This document shows, in pieces, positions 21,314 through 35,257 of a stretch of 64,000 bases of DNA (its first letter is position 1; each line of letters opens with the position of its first letter). This stretch comes from Serpula lacrymans var. lacrymans S7.9 (taxonomy: Eukaryota > Basidiomycota > Agaricomycetes > Boletales > Serpulaceae): assembly GCF_000218685.1 (NCBI RefSeq), contig NW_006763293.1:862720-926719 (forward strand). Direction: 5' to 3'. The notes beneath the pieces were generated by a model. It saw nothing but the letters and a program-made list of their open reading frames with translations. It searched no databases and was not told the DNA's origin. The translations under genes and the position numbers were made by a program.

Positions 21314-22444
21314 TGCTCTAGCCATCTTCCTGACCTCATATCTCACCATCCAAGTGTCCTACTGCTTATCCATCGTAACCATTGTCTTCTGGGACTCTTA
21401 TTATCTCATCCATCACCTCAGATTACTCTGATCTCATCTTGATCTCCAACAACAACTCCTTGTTGCAAGTTACCCCCATTTCGGACGCTTTTTTGGTCTT
21501 ATCTGCACCATATCTCGCCCAATCCTTATCTGATCGTCCTGTAACTTCTACCATCGTCTTCTACGGCCTAAATAACCCTAGGAGACCTGTCAGAGCGGTT
21601 GGATTTGAGCTGGATCTTTCTGTGAGCCTTCATCATCATTTGATCACCTTTTGGCCCCCTATTCCATATCTCCACATCCTGTGCTCGGATCTTGGCCCTA
21701 TTTGAGCCATCTACTACCCTATACTATTGCACTTTACACCGTCAATTTGGGGGCAATCCATCCACTCCATCATCCTCTGTGAAGTTTGCATTTTTGGCAC
21801 TTTCACCCCTATTGGACTCCTATTGCATATCTCCACATCCTGTGCTTCACTTCTTGTGATATTTGGGCCATCTATTACTCTATAAAGACGTTCCCTATAC
21901 CTCTGATTTGGTGGCAATCCATCCATCTTATCTGTCTCTGCATCAATTTCGACTTTTTGCCCTATTTTTCGCTTTTTGGCATATCTGGTGTGTGCATAAA
22001 GCTCCAATCTTCTCTACTCTGTCCATTATCAGATAGAACAAGCCTATAGACTGTGAAGCTCGCCTGCATTGCCTCAGTTTGCTGTTGCCTAGAGCCTCTC
22101 TCAGTCTGCGGTGTTTGGGGAGCTTAAGTCACTTTGTTGACTCATATACAAGCCCTATTAACCAACACTGTCTCGAGGCGATTTCTCTGTTAATATCAGT
22201 GTGGAATTGAAAGGGGAACACAGGCGTAACCCTGTAGCAGCACTAGGAAGCCTTAGCACCCTCCTGGATCGCTTTTGGATGCTTTTTGGACCCTATTTGG
22301 ACCTATCCTTGCACTTTCTGACCCTCTCCATATCCTCTCTCTACCGCCTCACCATCTTATCTGCTCGCCTCCTACTGTTGCCCATTGTCTTTGCCACTAT
22401 TCCATCGCCTATAGCCGTCTCCTACATCATTTATCATTGCTCTA
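21314..22444 (+). repeat. Long leader of the second copia element with an internal duplication
   Basis: There is no supported gene in these 1.1 kb. Two diverged copies of a roughly 155-bp block (around 21660 and 21812) share CATATCTCCACATCCTGTGC and GGCAATCCATCCA. The leader is pyrimidine-rich up to the gag ATG. Confidence 0.55.
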
Positions 22445-23640
22445 TTGTCTTATACAACACCCATCATGTCTGACTCTGATCCCAAGTTCCATCCCAAGTC
22501 TGGCACTAACTACTCCCAGTGGAGTGGTGAAATGCAAGCTTGGTTGATGACCAAGGGACTGTGGAGGCTCGTCTCTGGCGCTGAAAAGTGTCCTGGGACT
22601 GACGCTGAAGCAATGGAGAAATGGGAGTTGAGAGCTGAAAAGGCTGCTGGTGCATTATATCTCAATGTCACCAAAAAGCAGCGCATCCATCTTGATGGCA
22701 TCATTGATGATCCTGTCAAGATCTGGGAGAAACTGGCAATTGTGCACGTCTCTAAGAAGCCTGGGACGAGATTTAATGCCTATGACGACTTCTTCTCTAT
22801 CAGAAAGAAGGAGGACGAGTCCCTGCAGTCTCTCATGACCAGAATTGACGAAGGCATGCATCAGATTCAAAATCTTCGTCCTACTGGCTTCTCATTGTCT
22901 GAATTGGACGATGAATTGACATGCATGGCCATGATTAGGGCGCTTCCTGATCAATATGCCCACTTCACTTCATCTCTACTACTTCTGGGCACCTTGGACA
23001 AGACCCAGCTCAGGGATGCTTTCCTTGCTGAAGAGGTCAATCGCCGTTGTCGTGCTGAAGTCGATTCTGCCTTGCATTCTTCGTCTACCACTGCCAATAG
23101 CACCTGCACCCATCCTAACTGCCATCATTGCAACCAATCCACCACCTCTACTCGTGTTCAGTGTGATTTCTGTGGTTTACTTGGTCATACCCAAGACAAA
23201 TGCCACAGATACATTGCTAGTCGCCAACAGGCAGTGGAGGGTGCTAAGAATCGCTACAAGCGTGGCAATAAGGCTCAGGCAGGCTCCAGCAACTCTCAGA
23301 ATACCTCTCAGCAGCCCAAATCTTCGCCCAACAATGCCAATTCATCTACTGTGGTCACTGAATCAGCTGGGAATGCAAGTCTTCGTTCCATTCATCCCTC
23401 TGATCCTCATTGCCCTCTCCAACTTGATGCTGACATTGATTGGAATGCAGACACAGGCGCCACTTCTCATATGACACCTCATCGTCATTGGATGCACCAC
23501 TATACCCCATATTGTGTGCCAATCAAGCTGGCTGATCACACTGTTGTCTATTCAGCTGGTGTTGGTACTGTGGTGTTTAATCCTGTGATGAATGGCAAAG
23601 TGGCTAGGGCTGTGGAATTCTCTAGAGTGCTCCATGTACC
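22445..23640 (+). CDS. Copia Gag with zinc knuckle and first half of protease
   Basis: Gag of the UBN2 type fused to the aspartic protease of a Ty1/copia element. The frame is open from the ATG at 22445 (MSDSDPKFHPKSGTNYSQW), through the helical capsid part (LNVTKKQRIHLDGIIDD, DELTCMAMIRALPDQYAH), a zinc knuckle of unusual spacing at about 23158-23205 (CDFCGLLGHTQDKC), and the protease active site WNADTGATSHMT at about 23440-23480, to SRVLHVP. At about 23640 the sequence stops looking like copia and continues, in the same frame, as gypsy protease; 24 codons later an inverted solo LTR interrupts it. No copia integrase, RT or RNase H follows. Confidence 0.85.
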
Positions 23641-23713
23641 AGGTGGCTGCATTACGCACAAATGTTCTTTTGTTGTTGAGTACCAAGGACACAGAGAACG
23701 AGTCACCACTGAA

Positions 23714-24095
23714 TGTAACAACCAAGAGTTTGTTACTCCAGTGCACAACTCAGACAAGCTACAGAGAGGATGATGAGGGAGTGGTTACCCTTTAGGTTTC
23801 AACAAGTTAGTTGTGAGGATACAACAGGAGGACTCACTGAGAAGTCTCCTTGATCTATTGGGGTATATATACTACTACAGGTTTGTTTGTACATATGTAC
23901 TATACAGTTTGCCCGTGTGACCAGCTCCACTGCATGAGATACTTGTAGCTAAAATAAGAAGGAAGGCAGCGCAGCGCAAGAAAGAGGAGTTTGAACAAAA
24001 AGGGAAAGCGCCACATGGCACAATGTGAGAAAACTACAGTAAAATGTTAAAGAGGAGAATGAAAATTAAAGGTCCAAAAATGTGTTATCGTAACA
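23714..24095 (-). repeat. Inverted solo LTR (382 bp) with target duplication CTGAA
   Basis: CTGAA is found at 23709-23713 and 24096-24100. Ends are TGTAACAACC and ATCGTAACA on the plus strand. Same family as 14356-14767 and 27347-27756. If the LTR and one CTGAA are removed, the two flanking reading frames join without a shift (…VTTE then ATQLGKINLILG…). Confidence 0.92.
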
Positions 24096-27000
24096 CTGAA
24101 GCTACCCAACTAGGGAAGATTAATTTAATCTTAGGCTGGACCTGGCTATTTAAACACAATCCTGAGATTGACTAGCAGACAGGGGTTGTCACATTGTCAC
24201 GTAGCCCTCAGGAGTGTGATGACTTGGGCAAGCCAAGTTGTGTCCGTCAAACTGAGCGAGATGAAAGGATAAACACTGGTCACATTTATGCCCAGCTCAG
24301 ATCTTTAGATAAGATTGATGATGACAATGACGAGGTAAAACCCAAAGAAGAGATTAAGAGGCTGGTACCTCCCGGGTACCATGACTTCTGGAAAGTCTTT
24401 TCTAAACATAAATCAGAGCACCTCCCAGAGGCTAAGCCTTGGTACCATGCTATAGATTTGAAGGACACCTTCAAACCGAGTAAAGGACACATGATACCAC
24501 TCTCTGCTCCAGAAAGAGATGAGGTATCAAGTTTCATAGATGAACAGCTTAGGAAGGGTTACATCAGACCTCCCAAAAGCCCTATGATGTCCCCAGTGTT
24601 CTTCATTCCTAAAAAGGATGGTAAGAAGCGCATAATTATGGACTATCATTACGTGAATGAGCACACGGTTAAAAATGCGTATCCGCTGCCTTTAATCAGT
24701 CAGTTAGTAGACAAATTGGCTGGTTCCAAGATCTTGACAAAGATGGATCTCAGATGGGGGTACAATAATGTACAAATCAAAGAAACAGATGCTTGGAAGG
24801 CCGCATTCACATGCCACCAAGGATCCTTTGAGCCCCTTGTTATGTTCTTTGGGTTAACCAATTCACCGGCAACCTTCCAGAGCATGATGAACAAGATCTT
24901 TGCAGATATGGAAAACTGTGTCGTTATATACATTGACGATTTATTAATATTCACGAAGTCGGACGATGAGACTGAGCATGACAGGATCGTGCAAGAAGTC
25001 CTTTGACGCTTACAGGAACGGGACCTATTCGTCAAACCCGAAAAATGTAATTTTAAAGTGAAGGAAGTAGACTTCCTCGGTATGATCATAGGCCAGAACG
25101 GAATCAGGATGGATCCTGAGAAAGTTCAAGCTATTTTGGAGTGGCCAGAACCTACTCATGTCAAAGGAGTTAGGGCCTTCCTTGGCTTAGGCAATTTCTA
25201 CTGAAGGTTTATCAAAAACTTCGCAAAAATCACGAGACCGTTGAACGATCTCACTAAAAAGGACATCGTTTGGCACTGGGGCGCCAAAGAACAAGAAGCT
25301 TTTGATAAGCTTAAACAGGCGTTTACAACGGCGCCCATATTAGCATTTCCAGAATTAGACAAAGAGTTCCGGCTAGAAACCAACTCTTCTGATTTTGCTA
25401 CTGGGGCTGTTTTGTCAATTAAATGCCCTGACGATCTTTGGAGGCCTTGTGCCTATTTATTGCATAGCTTGTCGCCTACAGAGTGCAACTATCAGATATA
25501 CGATAAGGAGATGCTGGCCATCATTAGAGCTCTAGAGCACTGGTGGCACTACTTAGAAGGTGCTAGGCACCAATTTGAAATTTGGACCAATCATAAGAAT
25601 CTGGAGTATTTTATGACGGCCCCAGACTTGAACCGAAGACAGGCCCGCTACGCGGTATACTTGTCAAGGTTTAATTATAAATTAATTCATAAGCCTGGAA
25701 GTTCTATGGGGAAAGCGGACACTTTATCCAGGAGAGAGGATCATGCCAACGGCATCGAAGACGATAACAAAGGTGTTACCCTGATAGACCAATCAAGGGT
25801 TGCTAATGTTAGAATCAGGCAGGATTCAGATCTTCTGGAAGTCTTCAAGAAAGACATCTCCTCAGAAGAGAAGGCGTGCCTTGACGGCAATGAGAACTAT
25901 TTATGGGAAGACGGGCTCTTCCATTTTAAAGACAAGATCTATGTGCCTGAGTCCGCAAGGATCAAGGCAATAGACAGACATCACAACACTCCAGTGGCTG
26001 GGCACCCTGGGTGGCAACAAACAATGGAGTTGATCTCCAGAAACTATATGTGGCCTGGCATGGTCAAAGACGTACAGGAATATGTAAAATCCTGTCTGAG
26101 ATGTGCCATGGCAAAGAATTCTCATCAACCGCCGGCCGGTAAACTTATGCTGAATCCGATACCAGCTGGTCCCTGGCAGGATATATCGGTGGACTTCACA
26201 ACGGATCTGCCCGAGTCGAATGGGTATGATTCAGTAATGGTGGTAGTAGATCGCTTCTCCAAAGAATTGGTATTCATACCCACCAATAAAACCATTACCA
26301 CCGCTGGTACGGCAGATTTATTTAAAGATTCCGTATGGTCCACCCATAGGTTACCAGAAACAGTTATCTCCAACAGGGGACCGCAATTTGCTAGCAAATT
26401 TATGAAAGAATTATGTTGGATGCTGGGCATCAAACCTAAACTATCAATGGTGTTCCATCCGCAAACCAATGACAGAGAGACTCAACCAGGAGTTGAAACA
26501 ATATCTCCAGATATTTATTAATGACAGACAGATGGATTGGGCCAAGTGGCTAAAGATAGCCCAGTTCTCATATAATATCAAACAGTCATCAGCTACAGGA
26601 AAGGCACCATTTGAGGTTACAAGGTCATACCTCCCCAGAATGGGTGTAGAACCTGGCAAAAGCAAAAATGAGGCTGCTGGGAATATGGCAAAAGACATGA
26701 AGTATGTCTTAGATGAAACGCGCAAAGCGCTATTCAAAACTGCAGAGCAGATGAAAGACAGGGCAGAGCATAGACACTCTAAGTCCCCTGACTACAAGGT
26801 TGGTGACCTGGTCTGGTTAGATACCGACCACTTAAAATTAAAAGATCAGCAGTCTAGAAAACTAACCGAAAAGTGGATTGGCCCTTACTGGATTAAGGAA
26901 GTCAAACCCAATGCAGTGGAGCTGGAACTCCCAAAACAAGTGAGGGTAGTACCCACGGTCAACATTAGCCATGTGAAACCTTATAAAGGGCCGCTGCCGG

Positions 27001-27332
27001 GACAGTGCGTGGACCAGCCCGGACCAGTTGTAGTCACCCAGGAAGGTAAATAAGAGTTCAAAGTCAAACAAGTGGTGGATGCACGCTTGAAGCGTGGAAA
27101 ATTAGAGTTCCTAGTCCTATGGAAGGGCTATGGAGACAAGGACAGAATGTGGGAACCAGAAGCCCATCTGGACAATTCCCACAATGCTGTTTGCGAATTT
27201 TGTTCTAAGAATCCCTCGGCTCCTAGGAAGCTTAGAGGCATGGATTCAAAACTTTTTAATTCCCTTTTTCAAACTATGCCCAAAAATTTAACTACCACAT
27301 CCAGTACCCGGTCCCGCCTGGAAGTCAAGCCT
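24096..27332 (+). pseudogene. pol: Gypsy chromovirus pol: protease end, RT, RNase H, integrase, chromodomain
   Basis: It starts inside the protease (LGKINLILGWTWLFKHNPEI, then TAG in place of the usual Trp). RT: IIMDYHYVNEHTVKNAYPLP, MDLRWGYNNVQIK, VIYIDDLLIF; stops at 25004 (VL, TGA, RLQERDLF) and 25202 (FY, TGA, RFIKNF), both where Arg is expected. RNase H: NSSDFATGAVLS, YDKEMLAIIRALEHW. Integrase: HHNTPVAGHPGWQQTME, CLRCAMAK, SVDFTTDLPES, ISNRGPQFASKF (the Asp of SDRG is Asn); a frameshift at about 26465 follows HPQTND. Chromodomain: VVDARLKRGKLEFLVLWKGY, WEPEAHL, after a TAA at 27050. It lacks its own gag and 5' LTR. Dead, but every domain is recognisable. Confidence 0.9.
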
Positions 27333-27346
27333 TAGAGGGGGGGTAG

Positions 27347-27756
27347 TGTTACAATACACAATTTTTGGACCTTTAAATTTCATTCTCCTCTTTAACTTTC
27401 TTCTGTAGTTTTCACACAAAGTGCCATGCAACACTTTCCATTTTGTTCAAACTCCACCTTCTCGCGCTGCACTGCCTTTTCCTTATTTTAGCTACAAGTC
27501 TCTCATACAAAGGAGCTGGTCACACAGGCTGTGCCTTATGACATCATCAGCCACTGCCTTCATCAACTGTATAGTACACATGTACAAACAACCTGTAGTA
27601 GTATATATACCCCAATAAATCAGGGAGACTTCTCAGCGAGTCCTCCTGTTGTTTACCCACAACTAACTCAGTCCTACCTGAGGGGTAACCACCCCCTCTC
27701 ATACTCTTTTGCTTGTCTGAGTTGTGCGCCAGAGTAACTAACTCTTGGTTGTTACA
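27347..27756 (+). repeat. 3' LTR of the second gypsy element (410 bp)
   Basis: It begins TGTTACAATACAC after the polypurine tract AGAGGGGGGGTAG and ends TTGGTTGTTACA. A TATA-like GTATATATACC lies at about 27600. It is the reverse complement (diverged) of the solo LTRs at 14356 and 23714, and names that family as belonging to this chromovirus. Confidence 0.88.
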
Positions 27757-28639
27757 GGAGAGCATTTTCTATCCAGAACCTGTTCTGATTCATTGCCATC
27801 AAGAGTGCTTGATATCATTGGGCACCTGTTCAGGTTCTGGACATAGCTAAGCTCCCTGGTTTGAACCTTACCCATTAAATTTTCCAAAATGAACTCTCTA
27901 CTCAAAAAAATCCAGGAACGACTGTCTTCCTGCAATACAGTCTGCTTATAGGAGACTAGCCATGCCTGGCCTTACTTGTCAAGTCCCCTGACTCTAACTA
28001 CCCTATTCCCATCTCAGGATTGACCATCTGAGGACACATCCTTACACAAACTTTCACATATTTGCCATACCTTGACATGTATGCCTGTGGTTGTCTTTCC
28101 CTTTTACTTTTGTATTTCATAAGACATCATTGTAGATTGCTTTCCAGTCTATCCATTATATTTTTTTTTAGCTTGATTGAAGTAAAAGAACTAGAAGCTT
28201 CACAAAACACGATGTGCTCAGCAAAACAAGCTGGTGCCAGGTATTCCATTTTTGGCAGCCCCCTCCTTGACTAGCATTCAATAATAAACTATCCCATGCA
28301 TATTTTGAGGGAGATTTAGATTTATGGGTTGTCACTCGGCTCAATCAACAACAATAGGTAGTTACCAGGATTTGACCTTGACACCACACAACCTACAACA
28401 TCAGGAACTGCGGGTGGGATGAAAACTGGTTTCATATCATGAGGCGCCAGATACCTTGGCAAGCAAGGTGATTCATCCGTGTCCACCCCAGTCACTGTTG
28501 TCATATCACCCTATCCTTAGCTTGCGGGGTGGTCTATAAGGTGTTGCAAGCGTCATGTATCTTTTAAGTTTTGGCTACATCATATCTGGAAGTGATCACA
28601 CTTTCAGTTGAACCGCGGGTTTTCATAAATGAACTTCAC
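27757..28639. other. No gene seen; edge of the repeat block
   Basis: Contains an inverted repeat (TCCAGAACCTG at about 27775 and CAGGTTCTGGA at about 27831) and only short ORFs. It includes the 3' flank of TRM6. Confidence 0.5.
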
Positions 28640-30326
28640 TCACATCTTTATGGAATGCAAAAGGTATCCTCCAGAACCTGACATATTCATCATTGGATGT
28701 GTTCGGCCAGGTAGCACCTGTCGAGCTCAGTTAGCTTAAGCATTATAAGATGGTGGTAACGATTTACCTGGTAGCAGCGTAACCAGGATTCTGTCAAAGA
28801 TGGTGCTATGAAGTTAGGCAGTGAACGCAGCTTGGCTTGAAGTTCTACTAATGTCTGCTGAAAGGTGTAAATAGGTGAGGAATCCAGAGGTTGTAATTAA
28901 GTGACCTGTATATGAGGGCTGTGAACGACGATTGATGCAGAGCCAGCTAGATATGGCGAGAGCACTTCTACGACTTGCAAAATATCGAATTCGCAAGAAA
29001 TAACAAGACTAGTTAGGAGGTCAGGTCACGTATGAATCAAGAAAACATCATCGTACGCGTCAAACTCCCCAGAAAAAAGCTCTTCTCTCGTGTTAGATAC
29101 CGCGTCGGTTACTACTTTCCGTTTCTGCAGGCGAGAACGATGTCGTTCTGACTTGACTTCTGTCACAGGTTCCGGTGCCATTACTCCATGATTGTGGGTT
29201 GATTATCACCAGACGTCACCAAAAAGAACAAAATGGAACTTACCTGAAATGTAATCTGGCTGGGCAGTAGCCCAATTAAGAGAAGATAAAATTGATATCG
29301 TCGCTTCATGATTGAAGTTCATTTGCGTCAAAGTAGGGTATGCAGGAGGACAATCAACGTCGCATATGGTGATTAAGCGCCCTTGGCCTGCCGTGCCAGG
29401 TAAACATCAAACTCTTTAAAGATGACTGGATTTTGTCATACCTCCCATTCGATCTAGGATACCACAAACAAGGATACCAGCAGCATCATCGACAGCAATG
29501 TACCTGCCACCCGGCCGTATGTTTGCCATGTTCATGATCTGCGATAGCGTATCTGGTCGAATATCGCGTATCCGAGTGGGATTCTTCCGAAACCAATATG
29601 TACAGACGTTGAAAAGAGTTGGCTCGACCGTCGTAAATGCTTTAAGATATCTGTGGAAAGCTAAGTGCCGAATTCAGTACTCATAAAAGATATAACCACT
29701 TGGCTTCTTTTCGCTTCTTGTATTTTTCTTTGCTGTATGCAGTCTTCAAAGAATAATTTGCGTGCTGCTCGATCTGTCTATTTATAATATCCTTCAGAAA
29801 TACTAGGTTTTCAGAAGTATCCACCGTCGGTAATTTTAAAAAAAAACCTACTGAGGCATGCATACCAGCTCGCTTCCAAGATTCTATCTCCTCCAGAGCC
29901 ATAGGTTGTACAAAATCGTCATCGTTAATAAGCTCATTCGTTGCGTCCGTATCCTCTATCTCAGAAACAATTTTTTAGAAAAGAGATGTAAAAAAACCTC
30001 AACCTCAGCGAAAGCACCATACCAACATCTTGTAAAGTTCGTGGAGGTATTACTTTGAGCTCTTTCTCCACTATTTCATATGTCAAACCGTACGTTTGAC
30101 CCAGGAGATGTACACCAGGAAAAGAGCCAATCCGTCCTAGCGTTATGTTCCTGCATATGCATTTTCGACTAAGCGCCCCTACAAACCAAGATTACGGAAA
30201 CACTCACGAATCTTTTTGTACTTTCATGCTTCGTATTTCGCCATTAAGAAGCTGTAACATTACAGTATCGCCATCGCGAATGTCGTTATGCTTGATAACG
30301 GGTGATGTCGCGGAATCCATGAACAT
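28640..30326 (-). CDS. TRM6: tRNA (adenine-58-N1)-methyltransferase non-catalytic subunit Trm6
   Basis: Trm6 (Gcd10) pairs with Trm61 in the nucleus to methylate A58 of tRNAs, including initiator tRNA. Spliced pieces in order: MDSATSPVIKHNDIRDGDTV near the start; ITLGRIGSFPGVHLLGQTYG then LTYEIVEKELKVIPP (30180-30030); EEIESWKRAGMHAS (29890); RQIEQHANYSLKTAYSKEKY then KKRKEAKW (29790-29700); FTTVEPTLFNVCTYWFRKNP then TRIRDIRPDTLSQIMNMANI and RPGGRYIAVDD (29640-29490); PYLAGSASIVVHSPHIQVT; LRSLPNFIAPSLTESWLRCYQ at the last junction; then VLPGRTHPMMN and TGA. This is the family's full architecture. Start chosen at ATG 30326 because GD.V follows at the usual distance; ATG 30320 is the alternative. 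About seven short introns. Confidence 0.9.
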
Positions 30327-30512
30327 ATATGCCTTATGTCCTGCAGATTCCAAAAAGGTATCGTAGTGTCAAATTCAAGTTAGACGCCCGATGCTGGAGT
30401 TGCGCATGTTGCCGAAGCGTATGTGCGTTGACTTGTAACTCAACACCAACTCTCCAGTCATACATCATCTTTCAAGTTAGCTTGTATTGTAATTGATAAG
30501 TACTTGGGAAAA
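30327..30512. promoter_or_regulatory. Divergent promoter between TRM6 and LYS12
   Basis: Only 186 bases separate the two start codons, so both 5' regions share this stretch. I see no convincing TATA box; specific factor sites cannot be named from sequence alone. Confidence 0.6.
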
Positions 30513-32141
<1,629 letters not shown>

Positions 32142-32617
32142 TAGGTAGAATACCCATATATCTTGGTTGGCTTCTGTGCACACATTCTACGCCTGTTCCG
32201 CCTGTTTGTCCTTGAAAAGCGTGGTGTAAATAACCTTCCACTGAGGTTTTATGTCCCCTATTGGCATTGTTTGGACAATGGCTTACCCGCGCGGAGCTTT
32301 CGCTAAACACAATGGTTAGACGCTCGTATTATTGGCAAATGAGAAGTCCCGTGCTGCTCACAAGACACCGTCAGACTCTTCTCTTCTTGCTGGAAATCGC
32401 CATATCCCGGAAATCACAAAGAATAGCGCTGGGCAAGGAGCACACTGGTGTACAATTTTGGGACCATTGCTCTTATATACGGCCGTTCCATCTGCGATAG
32501 CCATCTTTCCCTGCATCGAGCACTAAAGCGCATTGTAAACTCGAGTTTTTCATCTCGGCTGCCAAACGCGTGTTTTGTGCGTAATCCCCCAGTCTCGATC
32601 GTCATCCTTACCACGAT
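32142..32617. other. Intergenic, no gene seen
   Basis: 3' flank of LYS12 and promoter of the next gene. Only short overlapping ORFs without recognisable content. Confidence 0.6.
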
Positions 32618-35070
32618 ATGGCCAAAGCAAGTAAGAAAGGCAAGCAGAAAGCAGATACACCTGCACCAGCACCCAACCAGCCCGCTCCCACTGCTGTATC
32701 GAATCAGCCTGACGTGAGCCAGCCTGCAGTTGTTGCTCCCCCAAGCCTGTCTGCTGAAGTTCTTCCGAGCCAGCCTGCTTTCGCTCATTCGAACCAGCTT
32801 GCTACGGTCGAAGAAGTCCCAGATGACGGATTTGGCGGTTTAGGTCAGTTTCATTTCACTCGCCATTGTTCTCTATCGCACAGTTCATGACATTTCGTCT
32901 TCGATGCTCTGTCCTTTTCATACTACATTAATCGCACTTTGACTCGAATAATATGGATTTGGAACCACTAGATGGCCTATTGGAAGGCGAAGGCGAAGAC
33001 GATTGGGCAGAGGATGGACAGGATGGCCCATGGCCAGACAATAATGAAGCTCCGGTGGATAGCAGCTGGGGCGACGATCCACAACCTCAAGCACAAGCAC
33101 AGCAGGATTGGGGGGTACCGCTAGGGCCGCCTCAGGCTCCACCGCCGCCACCGCCCGTTCCTCACGGTGGTGGGGGTAAAGGCAATAAGCAATACAATGC
33201 GAGAGTCAACGCAGCAGCTGCTGCTGCCAGGGAAGATTGGAGACGTGAAGGCGGAGGTGGGGGTGGTGCCGTTGCTAGGGATGACTGGGGACGAGGGGGA
33301 GGGGGAGGGGGAGGGGGCGGGGGCGGAGATTGGGGCGCTAATGAGATTCCTTGGCCGATTAATCCGCCCAGTCAGGGAAGTAGCGATGCAGGATGGAGCA
33401 ACACCGGAGGAGGAGCATGGAATAGCAGAGCAGGTGATGGTTGGGGCGGTCAGCCAGATTCTAGGTGGGCTGATCCCGCGGCTCAGCAAGATTACAAGCA
33501 GACACAGAAGCAGGGTGGATGGATGGGGTGGGGCGACGAAGCCAGACGGTTACCAAAGGTGACATTTGACAGTGCTATACCCCCATCCCCAAGCTCTACT
33601 GGGACCAGGGTCACCTTGTCTCAGCAGCAGCGATCTCAGCTTTTGAGTTCATTGCTCAATAAGCCGCCACAGAGCCAAACTTACCAGACAGCTGTTGCTA
33701 GTGCTGCTGCTGCCATCCCCGGTCAAGACAGTTATTACCAGCCCCCAGTTCAGCAGGACTGGCAGCAATACCAACCACAGCAACAGGAATACCACCAACA
33801 GCAACACCATCATCAACACCAGCGGCACCAATCGCAATACCAGGAGCCTCCACCGCCACCACCACCCCCTCCTCAGCAGCAACAGGGCGGGGGAAAGAAA
33901 GGGAAGAAGAACAAGCAGCAGCAGCAGAATCAGCCAAAGCAAAAACAACATCAAAGCAAAAGTCAGCGGCGGCAGCAGCAGCAAGAACAGGAACAACAGC
34001 AGGATCAATGGGGTGATTGGGGCGATGGTTGGGCCGACACAGCCGAAGACAACGGATACTACGGTGAAGAGGATGATGGATGGGGTCGTCGAGTACACTT
34101 TTCTCCTCAGTATCAGTCTCAACGACCTCCTGATCCCGATCCTGCTTCTCTTCAGCCGGCAGCAGTTGTGGAGAATTTTACTGTCAACGCTTTTCCACCA
34201 AACCAGCTCGGACTATCAACATACAACATGCCTTCGAAGACGCTTGCTTATGCTTATCAAGGCACCAATACATCTATTCACAGTGGGCCGCCCGCGCGCA
34301 ATGTAATGCAAGATTATGCCGATGTTCGTTTCATTGAATCCAAAGGGATTGCACTGGAGGCTGCACAGCGTGCATTGTACAGCAAGTCTCGCCTGGCAAA
34401 GGACAGATTCCATTGGATGTTCCCGCCAGACAAAGATGAACGTGTTGCAACTTTACTGGCTTGGATACAGTCAGTGTCTTACGGTTTAGGTTCTTATGGC
34501 GTAAGTACCAATGTTAACCATAACCCATGGTTCTATTAGTGAATCAGTCGCTCACACTCGCAATCTGGCTGGACTTCCTTGCAGTTGCACAAATTTCTGC
34601 AGAGCCGTGAACGCGGAGCTCTGGTAGTAAACGCGGACTACCGGCCAGCGAAATCACCAAACGAGCCTGCCTTTGACTGGCTGACTTTTGATGACTTGCA
34701 GCCGACGATGGATCGCATTCTACAGGAATCAGTGGCATTCTATGACCCATCTGTCCAGGTCGTCGTTTTCGTATTGCTCCCTTCGAAAACTGGCAATAGC
34801 TTGGCTATTTGGAGACGCAAGATAATGGTGCCCAACAACCTCCGGTTGGCTTATCAATCCCAGATTACACAGGCCTTAGCCGCATTGCGAAAAGATTACA
34901 TCGTACATGTTGATGAGTGCGTATTGTGTCTTGTTTTTATATTTATATGTGAGATATCCACTGAGACGATATGATGTGATATCCATAGGTTACCTGAGAA
35001 AGAAGAGGCCAATAGTTCTGCACCCTCGGATTTTCCAAAGAAAAAACGCAAATGGTGGAAATTTTGGTGA
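32618..35070 (+). CDS. Gln/Gly/Pro-rich protein with C-terminal CcmS-related-type domain
   Basis: Exons 32618-32843, 32972-34500, 34585-34916 and 34989-35070 join in frame. The N-terminus is Lys/Ala/Pro-rich (MAKASKKGKQKADTPAPAP). A long low-complexity centre has Trp-Gly-Asp acidic repeats, a Gly run (about 33300), and Gln/His-rich stretches (33720-34010). The folded part starts near residue 490: IESKGIALEAAQRALYSKSR, RFHWMFPPDKDERVATLL, then HKFLQSRERGALVVNADYRP, PAFDWLTFDDLQPTMDRI, FVLLPSKTGNSLAIWRRKI. I believe this is the domain called CcmS-related in Agaricomycete annotation, from memory. The end KKKRKWWKFW is strongly basic/aromatic. Function unknown. Confidence 0.72.
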
Positions 35071-35257
35071 AGGAGAGTGGCAGTTTTTTGTGGTGTATGA
35101 TTACTGTTGCAGTTGCCTCCTCTTTGTACTCACACGTAGTAGACATTCATCTGGAAGATCCCGATGATGTTATCACAGGATTGTAAGACTTGTATTACTA
35201 ATAACCCCCGAGCAGCTTTAGCCATGTATACCTTGAACTCCCCGCTTAACTTCGTCC

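Noticed and set aside
28322..28504. 60-codon minus-strand ORF downstream of TRM6
   Set aside because: The reading frame is plausible in composition but has no recognisable motif or partner exon.
32414..32788. 124-codon minus-strand ORF over the start of the CcmS-related gene
   Set aside because: Overlaps a better-supported coding exon on the other strand and shows no domain.
33649..34122. 157-codon Leu-rich minus-strand ORF
   Set aside because: Antisense of the CAG-rich Gln stretch of the CcmS-related protein; its leucine run is a by-product of that composition.
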